Shown piece by piece: positions 8,216 through 15,654 of a stretch of DNA of 42,801 bases (positions are counted from its first letter, which is position 1; the number at the start of each line of letters is the position of its first letter). The DNA is taken from assembly GCF_000158955.1 (NCBI RefSeq), contig NZ_GG657757.1, positions 1,472,165 to 1,514,965 of the forward strand, written 5' to 3'. The DNA comes from Streptomyces viridochromogenes DSM 40736. Lineage in GTDB: Bacteria; Actinomycetota; Actinomycetes; Streptomycetales; Streptomycetaceae. The notes beneath the pieces are model-generated. The model was not told the DNA's origin, ran no database searches, and saw nothing but the letters and a program-made list of their open reading frames with translations. A program made the position numbers and the translations under genes.

Positions 8216-9562
8216 GTGGGGACCGACACCGTGCATACACCGTCGGCCGACGGGGCGGCGGAGCGCAGACGCGAGCAGCGCGGCTGGTACTTCTACGACT
8301 GGGCGTGCTCCGTCTACTCGACGAGCGTGCTCACCGTGTTCCTCGGCCCGTACCTGACGTCGGTCGCCGAGTCGGCGGCGGACGCCGAGGGGTACGTCCA
8401 CCCGCTCGGGATCCCGGTGCGCGCCGGGTCCTTCTTCGCGTACTCGGTGTCCCTGTCGGTGATCGTGGCGGTGCTGGCGATGCCCCTGGTGGGGGCCGCC
8501 GCCGACCGCACGGGCCGCAAGAAGCCGCTCCTCGCGGCCGCCGCCTACCTGGGGGCCACGGCCACCACGGCCATGTTCTTCCTGGACGGCGACCGCTATC
8601 TGCTCGGCGGGCTCCTGCTGGTCGTCGCGAACGCGGCGCAGTCCGTCGCGATGATGCTCTACAACTCCTATCTGCCGCAGATCGCTCCGCCCGAGCAACG
8701 GGACGCGGTGTCCTCCCGCGGCTGGGCCTTCGGCTACGCGGCGGGTTCCCTGGTCCTCGTCGTCAACCTGGTCCTCTACACGGGGCACGACGGCTTCGGC
8801 CTCTCCGAGAGCACCGCGGTCCGCATCTGCCTGGCGTCGGCCGGCCTGTGGTGGGGCGCGTTCGCCCTCATCCCGCTCCGTCGGCTGCGCGACCGCAGGA
8901 CGACCCCGCGGGAGGCCGCCCTGCCGGGCTTCCGCCAGCTCGCGGCGACCGTCCGCGACATGCGCCGCCACCCGTTGACCCTCGCCTTCCTGCTCGCCTA
9001 CCTCGTCTACAACGACGGCGTCCAGACGGTGATCTCACAGGCCTCGGTCTACGGCTCCGAGGAACTGGGCCTCGGGCAGTCCACCCTCATCGGCGCCGTC
9101 CTGCTGGTGCAGGTGCTGGCGGTGGTGGGCGCGCTGGCGATGGGCCGGCTGGCCCGGACCTACGGGGCCAAGCGCACGATCCTCGGCTCGCTGGCCGCGT
9201 GGACGCTGACGCTGGCGGCCGGATACTTCCTGCCGGCCGGGGTGCCGGTGTGGTTCTTCGTCCTGGCCGCCGGGATCGGACTGGTCCTCGGCGGCAGCCA
9301 GGCGCTGTCCCGGTCCCTGTTCTCCCATCTCGTGCCGCCCGGGAAGGAGGCCGAGTACTTCTCGGCGTACGAGATGAGCGACCGCGGGATGAGCTGGCTG
9401 GGGCCGCTGCTGTTCGGCGTCACCTACCAGCTGACCGGGAGCTACCGGGACGCGATCATCTCGCTGGTGGGGTTCTTCGTCATCGGGTTCGCTCTGCTCG
9501 CCCGGGTTCCGGTACAGCGTGCGATCGCCGAAGCGGGGAATCCGGTTCCTGACAGGATTTAG
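8216..9562 (+). CDS. UMF1/Atg22-type major facilitator transporter
   Basis: A 448-residue protein with about twelve membrane segments. It opens with RRREQRGWYFYDWACSVYSTSVLTVFLGPYL, the YDWANS-like N-terminus of the UMF1 (Atg22-like) branch of the major facilitator superfamily. The loop signature is GAAADRTGRKKPLL. The C-half has LVPPGKEAEYFSAYEMSDRGMSWLGPLLFG, also characteristic of UMF1 members. The substrate of bacterial UMF1 proteins is not known to me. The start is GTG at 8216 after GCGAGGG, and a GTG five codons downstream is a possible alternative. It follows the phosphodiesterase by 49 bp with no obvious terminator, so the two may be co-transcribed. Confidence 0.85.
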   Translation: MGTDTVHTPSADGAAERRREQRGWYFYDWACSVYSTSVLTVFLGPYLTSVAESAADAEGYVHPLGIPVRAGSFFAYSVSLSVIVAVLAMPLVGAAADRTGRKKPLLAAAAYLGATATTAMFFLDGDRYLLGGLLLVVANAAQSVAMMLYNSYLPQIAPPEQRDAVSSRGWAFGYAAGSLVLVVNLVLYTGHDGFGLSESTAVRICLASAGLWWGAFALIPLRRLRDRRTTPREAALPGFRQLAATVRDMRRHPLTLAFLLAYLVYNDGVQTVISQASVYGSEELGLGQSTLIGAVLLVQVLAVVGALAMGRLARTYGAKRTILGSLAAWTLTLAAGYFLPAGVPVWFFVLAAGIGLVLGGSQALSRSLFSHLVPPGKEAEYFSAYEMSDRGMSWLGPLLFGVTYQLTGSYRDAIISLVGFFVIGFALLARVPVQRAIAEAGNPVPDRI

Positions 9563-9828
9563 CACTCGAAGCGAAAGGGCTGTAGTGTACGCGTTTGGCC
9601 TGCCAGGCGTACCGTTACTGCGCGTCAAAGATGCCGAAACGCTAGGTTACATCTGCCAGCAGATGTGACAAACCGGGCGCTGGTGGGTACAACAAGGGCG
9701 GCTACGACGGCGACGCATGACCCGGAACGGGACTCGGAACGGGAATCTTTACCGCCGACCGGACGTTGACCGGATGACGACGACAGCGACACCTGTCCTG
9801 TGGGCGACAAGCCCGGGAGGCACGATTC
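9563..9828 (+). promoter_or_regulatory. rbpA promoter region with inverted repeats
   Basis: A 266-bp upstream region of rbpA. Besides the sigma-R-type promoter annotated separately, it carries a perfect inverted repeat ACATCTG-ccag-CAGATGT at 9649-9666 and a palindrome GCCTGCCAGGC at 9598-9608. A TAGTGT hexamer near 9582 could be a second, vegetative -10. The repeats are candidate protein-binding sites, and no regulator can be named. Confidence 0.45.
9742..9767 (+). promoter_or_regulatory. Sigma-R-type promoter of rbpA
   Basis: GGAAT (9742-9746), 18 nt, then GTT (9765-9767) fits the sigma-R consensus GGAAT-N18/19-GTT. It lies about 60 bp before the rbpA start. In S. coelicolor rbpA is a known member of the sigma-R disulfide-stress regulon, so this is the expected site. 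Confidence 0.75.
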
Positions 9829-10203
9829 ATGAGTGAGCGAGCTCTTCGCGGCACGCGCCTCGTGGTGACCAGCTACGAGACGGACCGCGGCATCGACCTG
9901 GCCCCGCGCCAGGCCGTGGAGTACGCATGCGAGAAGGGGCACCGCTTCGAGATGCCCTTCTCGGTCGAGGCGGAGATCCCGCCGGAGTGGGAGTGCAAGG
10001 TCTGCGGGGCCCAGGCACTCCTCGTGGACGGCGATGTCCCTGAAGAGAAGAAGGGCAAGCCCGCGCGTACGCATTGGGACATGCTGATGGAGCGGCGCAC
10101 CCGTGAGGAACTCGAAGAGGTCCTCGAGGAGCGCCTGGCGGTTCTGCGCTCCGGTGCGATGAACATCGCGATTCATCCCCGAGACAGCCGCAAGTCGGCA
10201 TAA
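9829..10203 (+). CDS. rbpA: RNA polymerase-binding protein RbpA
   Basis: A 124-residue protein matching RbpA throughout. A variable N-tail and RCD-type core (GTRLVVTSYETDRGIDLAPRQAVEYACEKGHRFEMPFSVEAEIPPEWECKVCG) precede a basic linker (EEKKGKPARTHWDMLMERR), which contacts DNA and the core enzyme. A sigma-interacting helical domain (REELEEVLEERLAVLR) follows. Cys34, His38, Cys56 and Cys59 form the expected zinc site. RbpA binds RNA polymerase with the principal sigma factor and stabilises open complexes. It is oxidative-stress regulated in Streptomyces. A GGGAGG site precedes the ATG, and a strong terminator lies 37 bp downstream. Confidence 0.97.
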   Translation: MSERALRGTRLVVTSYETDRGIDLAPRQAVEYACEKGHRFEMPFSVEAEIPPEWECKVCGAQALLVDGDVPEEKKGKPARTHWDMLMERRTREELEEVLEERLAVLRSGAMNIAIHPRDSRKSA

Positions 10204-10240
10204 GTCCCTTCGGGGCCTGGCCGAAATCACAGCGCATCAG

Positions 10241-10277
10241 ACCGCGGGCGCCGTACGTGAAGTACGGCGCCCGCGGT
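10241..10277. terminator. Strong intrinsic terminator after rbpA
   Basis: A perfect 16-bp stem (10241-10256 with 10262-10277) with a 5-nt loop GTGAA is followed by TTTT on the plus strand. It ends the rbpA transcript. With the complementary A-run it may also serve the converging fxsA gene. Confidence 0.9.
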
Positions 10278-10343
10278 TTTCTGTCTGCTCTGCCGACCTG
10301 AGGCCATGGGCCGCGCTCAGTGGCCGGGGCCCGTGGGCCGCGC

Positions 10344-10919
10344 TCAGTGCGTGAGCGGCGGGCGCGGTTCCCGCGGGGCGTCGCCCGGCTCGTCCCTGAT
10401 GACCTCGCCCTGGACGACCTTGCCGTCGGGGCGGTGCATCCGGGCCTGCTGGAAGGCACCGCCGAGGGTGCCCGCGTCGGCCTCGCGGAGCTTGCGCTCG
10501 AAGGTGCGCTCCGCGGAACGGCTCACGGCCTTCTGGACCGGGGGCAGCAGCAGGAGCAGGCCCACCGCGTCCGACGCCACTCCGGGGATCATCAGCAGCA
10601 GGCCGCCCAGCATCATCAGACCGTTGCCCTCGCTGTTCGGCCGGGCCGCCTCGGGCATCACACCGCTCTGCTGCTGTTGCAGCGCCTCGGAGAGCTTGCG
10701 GAACGCCCGCCGGCCGGCCCGCTTGATCACCACCGCGCCGAGCACGAAACCCGCGAGCAGGACGAGGAAGACCACCAGTCCGCTCGACGCCCCCGCGATC
10801 ATCGTGAGCAGCCAGATCTCCAGCACGAACCACGCGGCGATACCCAACGGCAGGAACGTACGCAGCCGGGAGCGCCGCGGCCGGGCGGGGTCACTGGGGG
10901 TCTGAGCGCCAGTCGTCAT
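10344..10919 (-). CDS. fxsA: FxsA-family membrane protein
   Basis: A 191-residue protein of the FxsA family. A basic N-tail is followed by membrane segments at about 22-38 and 43-64 (LPLGIAAWFVLEIWLLTMIAGASSGLVVFLVLLAGFVLGAVVI), a cytoplasmic helix KRAGRRAFRKLSEALQQ, and the family glycine/leucine region GLMMLGGLLLMIPGVASDAVGLLLLLPPVQ. E. coli FxsA is linked to phage T7 exclusion, but the cellular role in actinobacteria is unknown. It converges on rbpA. A 16-bp direct repeat (TGGGCCGCGCTCAGTG) at 10307 and 10331 straddles its 3' end. Confidence 0.88.
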   Translation of the reverse strand: MTTGAQTPSDPARPRRSRLRTFLPLGIAAWFVLEIWLLTMIAGASSGLVVFLVLLAGFVLGAVVIKRAGRRAFRKLSEALQQQQSGVMPEAARPNSEGNGLMMLGGLLLMIPGVASDAVGLLLLLPPVQKAVSRSAERTFERKLREADAGTLGGAFQQARMHRPDGKVVQGEVIRDEPGDAPREPRPPLTH

Positions 10920-11026
10920 GACTCCAGTGTGCCTGGCCCCGGCTCAGTGCGGGATAAGCGCTCGATCAGGTGTTTTCCGTGACCCGTCCTGTGACCCGCG
11001 GTCCGGAAAGCGCTCCGGGACGGCGG

Positions 11027-11830
11027 CTACGGTTTCGACGGCCTGCCGCCGCGCCCCGTGACCTTGCCGACCCGCTCGCCCACGCCCCACGCCGTGACCC
11101 GCCACAGCGCCTCGACGAGGATGTCACGGCTCATCTTGGAGTCGCCGAGTTCACGCTCGACGAAGGTGATGGGCACCTCGACCACGTGGTAGCCGGCCTT
11201 GACCGCGCGACGGGCGAGGTCGACCTGGAAGCAGTAGCCCTGCGAGGCGACCTCGTCGAGACCGAGGCCCTCCAGGGTCTCGCGGCGGAAGGCACGGTAG
11301 CCGCCGGTGATGTCGCGCAGCGGCAGGTCGAGCGCCAGCCGGGAGTAGAGGCTGCCGCCCCGGGAGATCACCTCTCGGGACCTGGGCCAGTTCACCACCC
11401 GGCCGCCCGGCACCCATCGCGAGCCGAGCACCAGGTCGGCGCTCTTGAGGGCGGTGAGCAGACGGGTCAGCTCCTCGGGCTGGTGGGAGCCGTCGGCGTC
11501 CATCTCGACCAGCACGCCGTAGTCGCGCTCCAGGCCCCAGCGGAAGCCCGCGAGGTAGGCGGCGCCGAGGCCCTCCTTGCCCTTGCGGTGCAGCACGTGG
11601 ACGTGGGCGTCGTCGACGGCCAGCTCGTCGGCCAGCTTGCCCGTGCCGTCCGGGCTGTTGTCGTCGGCCACGAGCACGTGCGCCTCGGGGACGGCCTCGC
11701 GCACCCGGCCGACGATGCTCTTGATGTTCTCCGCCTCGTTGTAGGTCGGGATGATCACCAAGGCGGTGCCGAGCGGGCCGAACTTCCTCCCCTGGGCTCC
11801 TGCCGCGAGGGTTCCGTCGCCGTCGTTCAC
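11027..11830 (-). CDS. ppm1: Polyprenyl-phosphate mannose synthase
   Basis: A 267-residue GT2-family glycosyltransferase (GT-A fold). It carries IIPTYNEAENI at the nucleotide-binding start, VADDNSPDGT, and the metal-binding DXD as VEMDADGSHQPEEL. GSRWVPGGRVVNWPRSREVISRGGSLYSR and the acceptor-loop ITGGYRAFRRE are typical of dolichol/polyprenyl-phosphate mannose synthases. It transfers mannose from GDP-mannose to polyprenyl phosphate, supplying the lipid donor for protein O-mannosylation. In S. coelicolor the orthologue Ppm1 is needed for glycoproteins used as the phiC31 receptor. It lacks the membrane-anchor and nitrilase domains fused in some mycobacterial Ppm1 proteins. The GTG start has GAAGGGG 6 nt upstream. 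Confidence 0.93.
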   Translation of the reverse strand: MNDGDGTLAAGAQGRKFGPLGTALVIIPTYNEAENIKSIVGRVREAVPEAHVLVADDNSPDGTGKLADELAVDDAHVHVLHRKGKEGLGAAYLAGFRWGLERDYGVLVEMDADGSHQPEELTRLLTALKSADLVLGSRWVPGGRVVNWPRSREVISRGGSLYSRLALDLPLRDITGGYRAFRRETLEGLGLDEVASQGYCFQVDLARRAVKAGYHVVEVPITFVERELGDSKMSRDILVEALWRVTAWGVGERVGKVTGRGGRPSKP

Positions 11831-12322
11831 TGATGCCCCTTCATGTCCGTACGCAAGGATCCACCATAGTGGGCCCGGCCTGCGATGACGTGACAGGACG
11901 TTCGAATGGTGGTGTCGAATCCGCGAGACGCGGGTAAGAATGCGCCTTCGGGGGCGAGCGTACGGCGGATGGGGGCCCGGCGCCCTTCGGGCCGACCTGG
12001 GACCCGCTGGCTGCGGATCGACCGAAAGCCGTTGTCTACTGAGCGTCCGGGCCCCACCCGGGTCACACCTCCCCGACCGGCCGGAACGTTCCCTCGGCGC
12101 TGCGCCGGCCTGAGCCTGGCTCCCAGTGGCGGTGCCCGGTGCGGCACACCGTCCCTGACCCGGCGGCGCTGCGGCGAGTGCGCGGACGTTCCCCGGTCGG
12201 GCGTCCGGTGGTGGACTGGGCCGAACCTACCGGCCCCCTGCGGCAGCCTGTCAACAGCCGTTCGACCTGCGCTTTGTGCGGCAAGGCCCTGGTCAGCGCG
12301 GAGGATGCGCAGGTCGCGCGCC
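11831..12322 (-). other. Long upstream region or leader of ppm1, no supported gene
   Basis: Nearly 500 bp without a convincing gene. Open frames on both strands here are Arg/Pro-rich composition artefacts without ribosome sites. On the minus strand TTGACA (12254-12249) and TAGGTT (12229-12224) are 19 nt apart, a fair vegetative promoter that would give ppm1 a leader of nearly 400 nt. A CACTAT hexamer about 40 bp before the start could be a nearer -10. A GGAACGTTCC palindrome lies at about 12081-12090. Confidence 0.4.
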
Positions 12323-12358
12323 GGGGGTGCGGCGCACGATCTCGTGCGCGCCACCCCC
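12323..12358 (-). terminator. Terminator hairpin after the amidohydrolase gene
   Basis: GGGGGTG-C-GGCGCACG pairs with CGTGCGC-G-CCACCCCC around a short loop (ATCT). It forms a near-perfect stem starting five bases beyond the TGA at 12364-12366. The position and strength indicate the transcription end of the minus-strand amidohydrolase gene. Confidence 0.75.
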
Positions 12359-12363
12359 GTAGA

Positions 12364-13961
12364 TCACTCGCCCGGCCGTACGAAGACCGTGCGTCCGCCC
12401 ACCACGGTGCGCAGACAGACGGGCAGGTCGCGGCCCGGGGTCAGATCGGGCAGCCCCGGAGTGCCGGAGCGGGGATCCGTCGACCAGCGGGCGACCCGGT
12501 CGTCGGGAGCCTGGACCACCAGTTCGCCGGTAACGCCACACCGCGTAGTCGGCGGGGGGCGCCCGCACAGGACGCCCGCGTCGTCCCGTCGACGCCCGCC
12601 AGCCGCCCCGCGTGTGCGCGTGACGCGGCCCGTACGGAGACGCGTGCTCCGGCGTGCGTGGAACGCGGCGGCCCGGACCGTGCCCACGGGTCGAGCGGGG
12701 TGACCGGGCTGTCGGAGCCGAAGGCCAGCGGGACGCCTGCGCGCAACAGGGCCGCGAACGGGTTCAGGGCCCGTGCCCGCTCGGCACCCAGCCGCTGCGC
12801 GTACATACCGTCCTCGCCGCCCCACAGGGCGTCGAACGCGGGCTGGACGGAGGCGGTGAGGCCGAGTTCGGCGAAGGCGGCGACGGTCTCGGGCGTGAGC
12901 ATCTCGGCGTGCTCGACGCGGTGGCGGGCGGCCCGGACCCGGGCGAGGCCGAGCTTCTCGGCGGCGGCCCGAACGCCTTCGGTCACGGTGTCCACGGCCG
13001 CGTCGCCGATGGCGTGGAAGCCGGCCTGGAGACCCGCCTCGGTGCAGGCCACGACGTGCGCGGCGACCGCGGTGGCGTCCAGGTAGGCCCTGCCGGTGTG
13101 GCCGGCATCCGCGTACGGCTGGTGCAGACAGGCGGTGTGCGAGCCGAGGGCTCCGTCGACGAAGAGGTCGCCCGCGGCGCCGATCGCCCCCAGTTCCCGG
13201 GCCTTGGCCACGTCCCGCTCGGCCCAGTAGCCGACGACGCGCGGCCCGGGCTCCTCGGCGGCGAGGCGCAGCAGCCCGGTGAAGTCGTCCTCGGAGGAGA
13301 TCTCCGGGCCGGCGCACTCGTGGACCGTGCCGATACCGAGCGAGACGGCGTGTTCGAGGGCGGCATGCTGGGCGTCGGCGCGCTGCTGGGGCGTCACGGC
13401 TGCGAACGCGGCGGCGCGCACGGCGTGGTGGGCGTCGGCGGTGAGGGGTCCGTCGTCACGGGTGACCGCATCCGGGATCAGGTCGAGCAGGGCCGTGGTG
13501 ACGACCGCCGAGTGGACGTCGATCCGGCTGAGGTAGAGGGGACGGCGACCGGCGGCTTCGTCGAGTTCGGCCCGCGTCGGCGGCCTGCCGCCGGGCCAGC
13601 GGGCGGCGTCCCAGCCGTGCCCGAGCAGCACCCGGTCGCCCGGCCGGGCGGCGGCGAAGTCGCGTACGAGGGCCAGGGCCGCTTCGAGCGAGGGGGCCGA
13701 GGACAAGTCGAGGCCGGTGAGCGCGAGGCCGGTGGCCGTGGTGTGCACGTGCGAGTCCGTGAACGCCGGAGTGACCAGCGCCCCGTCGAGGTCGACCACC
13801 TCGTCGACCCCGTCGGCGAATGCGTCGGCGGCCCCTTCCGACCCGACCCACGCCACCTGTCCCCGTTCCACGACCATCGCCGTGGCGAAGGGATCGGCAG
13901 GACTGTGGACCTCTCCGCGACGGAGCAGAAGGGTCTTCGGCGGGGTGCTGGACTCACTCAT
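12364..13961 (-). pseudogene. YtcJ-like amidohydrolase, frameshifted in its 3' part
   Basis: From the ATG at 13961 an intact frame reads as a metal-dependent amidohydrolase of the YtcJ/family-3 type. The metal HxH is in TPAFTDSHVHTT, with later HAIGDAAVD, HRVEHAEML and FGSDSPVTPLDPW. After DPW, homology continues in other frames: GTVRAAAFH, RTPEH, RVSVRAA, AHTRGGWRA, DDAGVL, PADYAVWR and finally TGELVVQAPDDRVARW to the TGA at 12364. That is at least seven frame changes between about 12690 and 12531, mostly single missing G or C. Read literally the gene is broken, losing its C-terminal metal-domain sandwich. Clustered consensus errors are an equally good explanation. The ATG is preceded by GTGAGA, a Shine-Dalgarno site. 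Confidence 0.75.
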
Positions 13962-13986
13962 GGGGAACAGTCTCACAGGCCCCGCT

Positions 13987-14046
13987 CCGACGCCCCGAAA
14001 GGGGCGCGGGGAACCGCGCGATCAACCACGAACCACCCGCGGCCGC
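13987..14046. repeat. Streptomyces-type interspersed intergenic repeat with hairpin
   Basis: The segment holds a perfect hairpin CGCCCC-GAAA-GGGGCG (13991-14006), then GCGGGGAACCGCGCGATCAA and CCACGAACCACCCGCGG. From memory, closely similar sequences (GGGGCGCGGGGAACTGCGCGA type) recur in many intergenic regions of Streptomyces genomes. It lies directly after the Lrp-type gene stop on the minus strand and may work as its terminator. Confidence 0.65.
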
Positions 14047-14050
14047 GGCA

Positions 14051-14491
14051 TCAGATGCGCGGCGGCCGCGCCTCGTAGGGCGTGGACAGCACCACCGTCG
14101 TCCGGGTCGAAACCCCCGCCAACGACCGCACCCGGGCCAGCAGTTCCTCCAGCTCGTGCGGTGTGGCGACCCGGACCTTGAGGATGTAGTTCTCGTCCCC
14201 CGCGACGCTGTGACACGCCTCGATCTCCGGCACGCCCGCCAGCCGCTCCGCGATGTCGTCCGGCGCGCTGGGATCGAACGGCTTCACCGAGATGAACGCC
14301 GTCATGGGCAGCCCGACCGCCTCCGGGTCGACGACCGCGGCATAGCCGCGGATGACGCCACGCTGTTCCAGCCGCCGCACCCGCTGGTGCACGGCCGACG
14401 TGGACAGACCCGTGGCCTTGCCCAGGTCTGTGTAGCTCATCCGCCCGTCCTTGACGAGCAGCTGCACGATCTGTCGGTCCAGCTCCTCCAT
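14051..14491 (-). CDS. Lrp/AsnC-family transcriptional regulator
   Basis: A 146-residue regulator. Residues 1-60 form the winged helix-turn-helix (MEELDRQIVQLLVKDGRMSYTDLGKATGLSTSAVHQRVRRLEQRGVIRGYAA). Residues about 65-140 form the RAM ligand-binding domain (MTAFISVKPFD ... EIEACHSVAGDENYILKVRVATPHELEELL), with the usual Gly-Asp-Glu/Asn-Tyr-Ile segment. Such proteins sense amino acids and form octamers or dimers on DNA. A longer open frame starts 19 codons upstream, but the family N-terminus is MEELDRQ. The ATG lacks a Shine-Dalgarno site, while TAGGTT ends 8 nt before it, so the mRNA may be leaderless. It diverges from a hypothetical gene at 14761. Confidence 0.9.
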   Translation of the reverse strand: MEELDRQIVQLLVKDGRMSYTDLGKATGLSTSAVHQRVRRLEQRGVIRGYAAVVDPEAVGLPMTAFISVKPFDPSAPDDIAERLAGVPEIEACHSVAGDENYILKVRVATPHELEELLARVRSLAGVSTRTTVVLSTPYEARPPRI

Positions 14492-14518
14492 GGCGCAAGA
14501 ACCTACAGGGCGGTTGAT

Positions 14519-14538
14519 CTCCTCGGATAGCTGAGGAG
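14519..14538. promoter_or_regulatory. Candidate Lrp-type operator
   Basis: A perfect inverted repeat CTCCTC-ggatagct-GAGGAG lies just upstream of the regulator's apparent -10 region. Its size suits autoregulation by an Lrp/AsnC protein. Assignment is by position and symmetry only. Confidence 0.4.
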
Positions 14539-14760
14539 CCCTGGTCATGCCCGGTTCGTGATGTGGCCGGAAGAAGACGGTCGGTAGTCCGGGGGGACAA
14601 AACCGCCGCAGTGGGCACCTGCGCACGGCATGTGACGAACGCCACAGGGCCCGAACGGTCTCCGTGATGTTCTCGTGGTTACCGCCGAGGGGGGACGGGA
14701 AGTGCTTGCTGTGGTCGAGGCCGCAGTGCCTTATCGGCCCAGCCCGAGGGGGAGAACCCA

Positions 14761-15195
14761 ATGCAGAGTCTTAAGCGCCCTGGTCGCACCGCACCCAAGC
14801 GGCAGCAGCTCGTCGTCGAGCCCGAGCCGGAGGGCGTCGAACCCGACACCTTCGACGACGAACTCGACGCCTACGACACCTTCGAGATGTTCCGGGTCGT
14901 CTGCCCGGACTGCGCGCAGCCCATCGCCCTCCTGGCGGACGAGGAGGTCCTGCCGGAGCACGCGCTGTGCGCCTCACCGTGGAACCCGTTCGGGCTCACG
15001 GTCTGCGCCGGGACGGGCCGCCGGGCCACGGACGCCCGCGCCGCCGACGAGTCCGTCGAGCCTCAGGAGCAGGACACCGCCCTGCTGTTGACGCTCCCTC
15101 AGGGACTCGACTGGCGGACCCAGCCCTTCTCGCACGTCGGCGGGCCGGGCTCACGCCCCATCAGGATCCCCGTCATGCGCCGCCAGGCGGCCTGA
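14761..15195 (+). CDS. Hypothetical Streptomyces protein with CPDC motif
   Basis: A 144-residue protein with no recognised domain. The N-terminus is basic (MQSLKRPGRTAPKRQQ), followed by an acidic stretch (EPEPEGVEPDTFDDELDAYDTFEMF). A cysteine-bearing core follows, VVCPDCAQPIALLADEEVLPEHALC ... FGLTVCAG, with four cysteines that could bind a metal. The C-terminal part ends in RPIRIPVMRRQAA. The ATG has a GGGGGAGAA site 5-6 nt upstream, and codon use is typical. It stands alone between the divergent Lrp gene and two downstream hairpins. Function is unknown, and a small zinc-ribbon-like protein is only a guess. Confidence 0.7.
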   Translation: MQSLKRPGRTAPKRQQLVVEPEPEGVEPDTFDDELDAYDTFEMFRVVCPDCAQPIALLADEEVLPEHALCASPWNPFGLTVCAGTGRRATDARAADESVEPQEQDTALLLTLPQGLDWRTQPFSHVGGPGSRPIRIPVMRRQAA

Positions 15196-15237
15196 GCGCT
15201 GGGCTTCCGGCCCGCTCGCCCACCCCGAGTAGCTGCG

Positions 15238-15270
15238 CCGCACCACGGCACGCGGTCCGCCGTGGTGCGG
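15238..15270 (+). terminator. Terminator hairpin
   Basis: A perfect 12-bp stem CCGCACCACGGC / GCCGTGGTGCGG with a 9-nt loop lies 43 bp after the stop at 15195. It is the first of two hairpins in this gap. Confidence 0.75.
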
Positions 15271-15328
15271 TTCGGTGTGCCCGGACGAGTGACCGGCGGT
15301 ACGCCGCGGCCGGCTCCCGGAGGACACA

Positions 15329-15364
15329 CGGAATCGGGCGTGCCTGAACGCACGCCCGATTCCG
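15329..15364. terminator. Second hairpin in the same gap
   Basis: A perfect 15-bp stem CGGAATCGGGCGTGC / GCACGCCCGATTCCG with loop CTGAAC lies 42 bp before the next gene. No T-run follows on either strand. It may be a backup terminator or a structured leader element of the following small gene. Confidence 0.6.
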
Positions 15365-15405
15365 GCTGCCGGTGACCTGTCCGGCCTCAGCCGCGTTGCC
15401 CTGGT

Positions 15406-15654
15406 ATGACCCCCATCTCCTCAGCGACCGGGCGTCAGCGCCTCCTGTACGTCCCGCCGCCCGCAGAATCGGTTCGGCCGCCCGCGCCGCGCTATCAGGA
15501 CCCGCCGATCTACCGCGACCTGATGCGAGCCTGGGCCGAGCGGGGCCGCACCCTGCCGGGCCGTCACGACCCGGAGTGGATGCGGCTCGCGGCCCCCTGG
15601 CGCGGCCTCGACCAGTTCAGCGTTCCTCTGGACCCACGAGATGGCGGGCGATGA
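15406..15654 (+). CDS. Small hypothetical protein
   Basis: An 82-residue basic, proline-rich protein (MTPISSATGRQRLLYVPPPAESV ... YQDPPIYRDLMRAWAERGRTLPGRHDPEWMRLAAPWRGLDQF). I recognise no domain. It looks like a real gene because the frame has Streptomyces third-position GC and a non-random aromatic/arginine pattern. No clear ribosome site precedes the ATG. Its last 38 bp overlap the 3' end of the converging acyl-CoA dehydrogenase gene. The start and even the existence of the protein are less sure than those of its neighbours. Confidence 0.55.
   Translation: MTPISSATGRQRLLYVPPPAESVRPPAPRYQDPPIYRDLMRAWAERGRTLPGRHDPEWMRLAAPWRGLDQFSVPLDPRDGGR

Noticed and set aside
11827..12354. A minus-strand frame of 175 codons upstream of ppm1
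   Set aside because: It overlaps the ppm1 start and the amidohydrolase terminator, with no codon bias and no recognisable sequence.
12531..12690. Programmed ribosomal frameshifting in the amidohydrolase gene
   Set aside because: Seven or more frame changes cannot be programmed. No slippery sequence with a downstream structure is evident.
12139..13086. A plus-strand frame of 315 codons with a CALCGK segment
   Set aside because: No ribosome site, Arg/Ala-rich, and antisense to the amidohydrolase gene for most of its length. The cysteine pair looks accidental.
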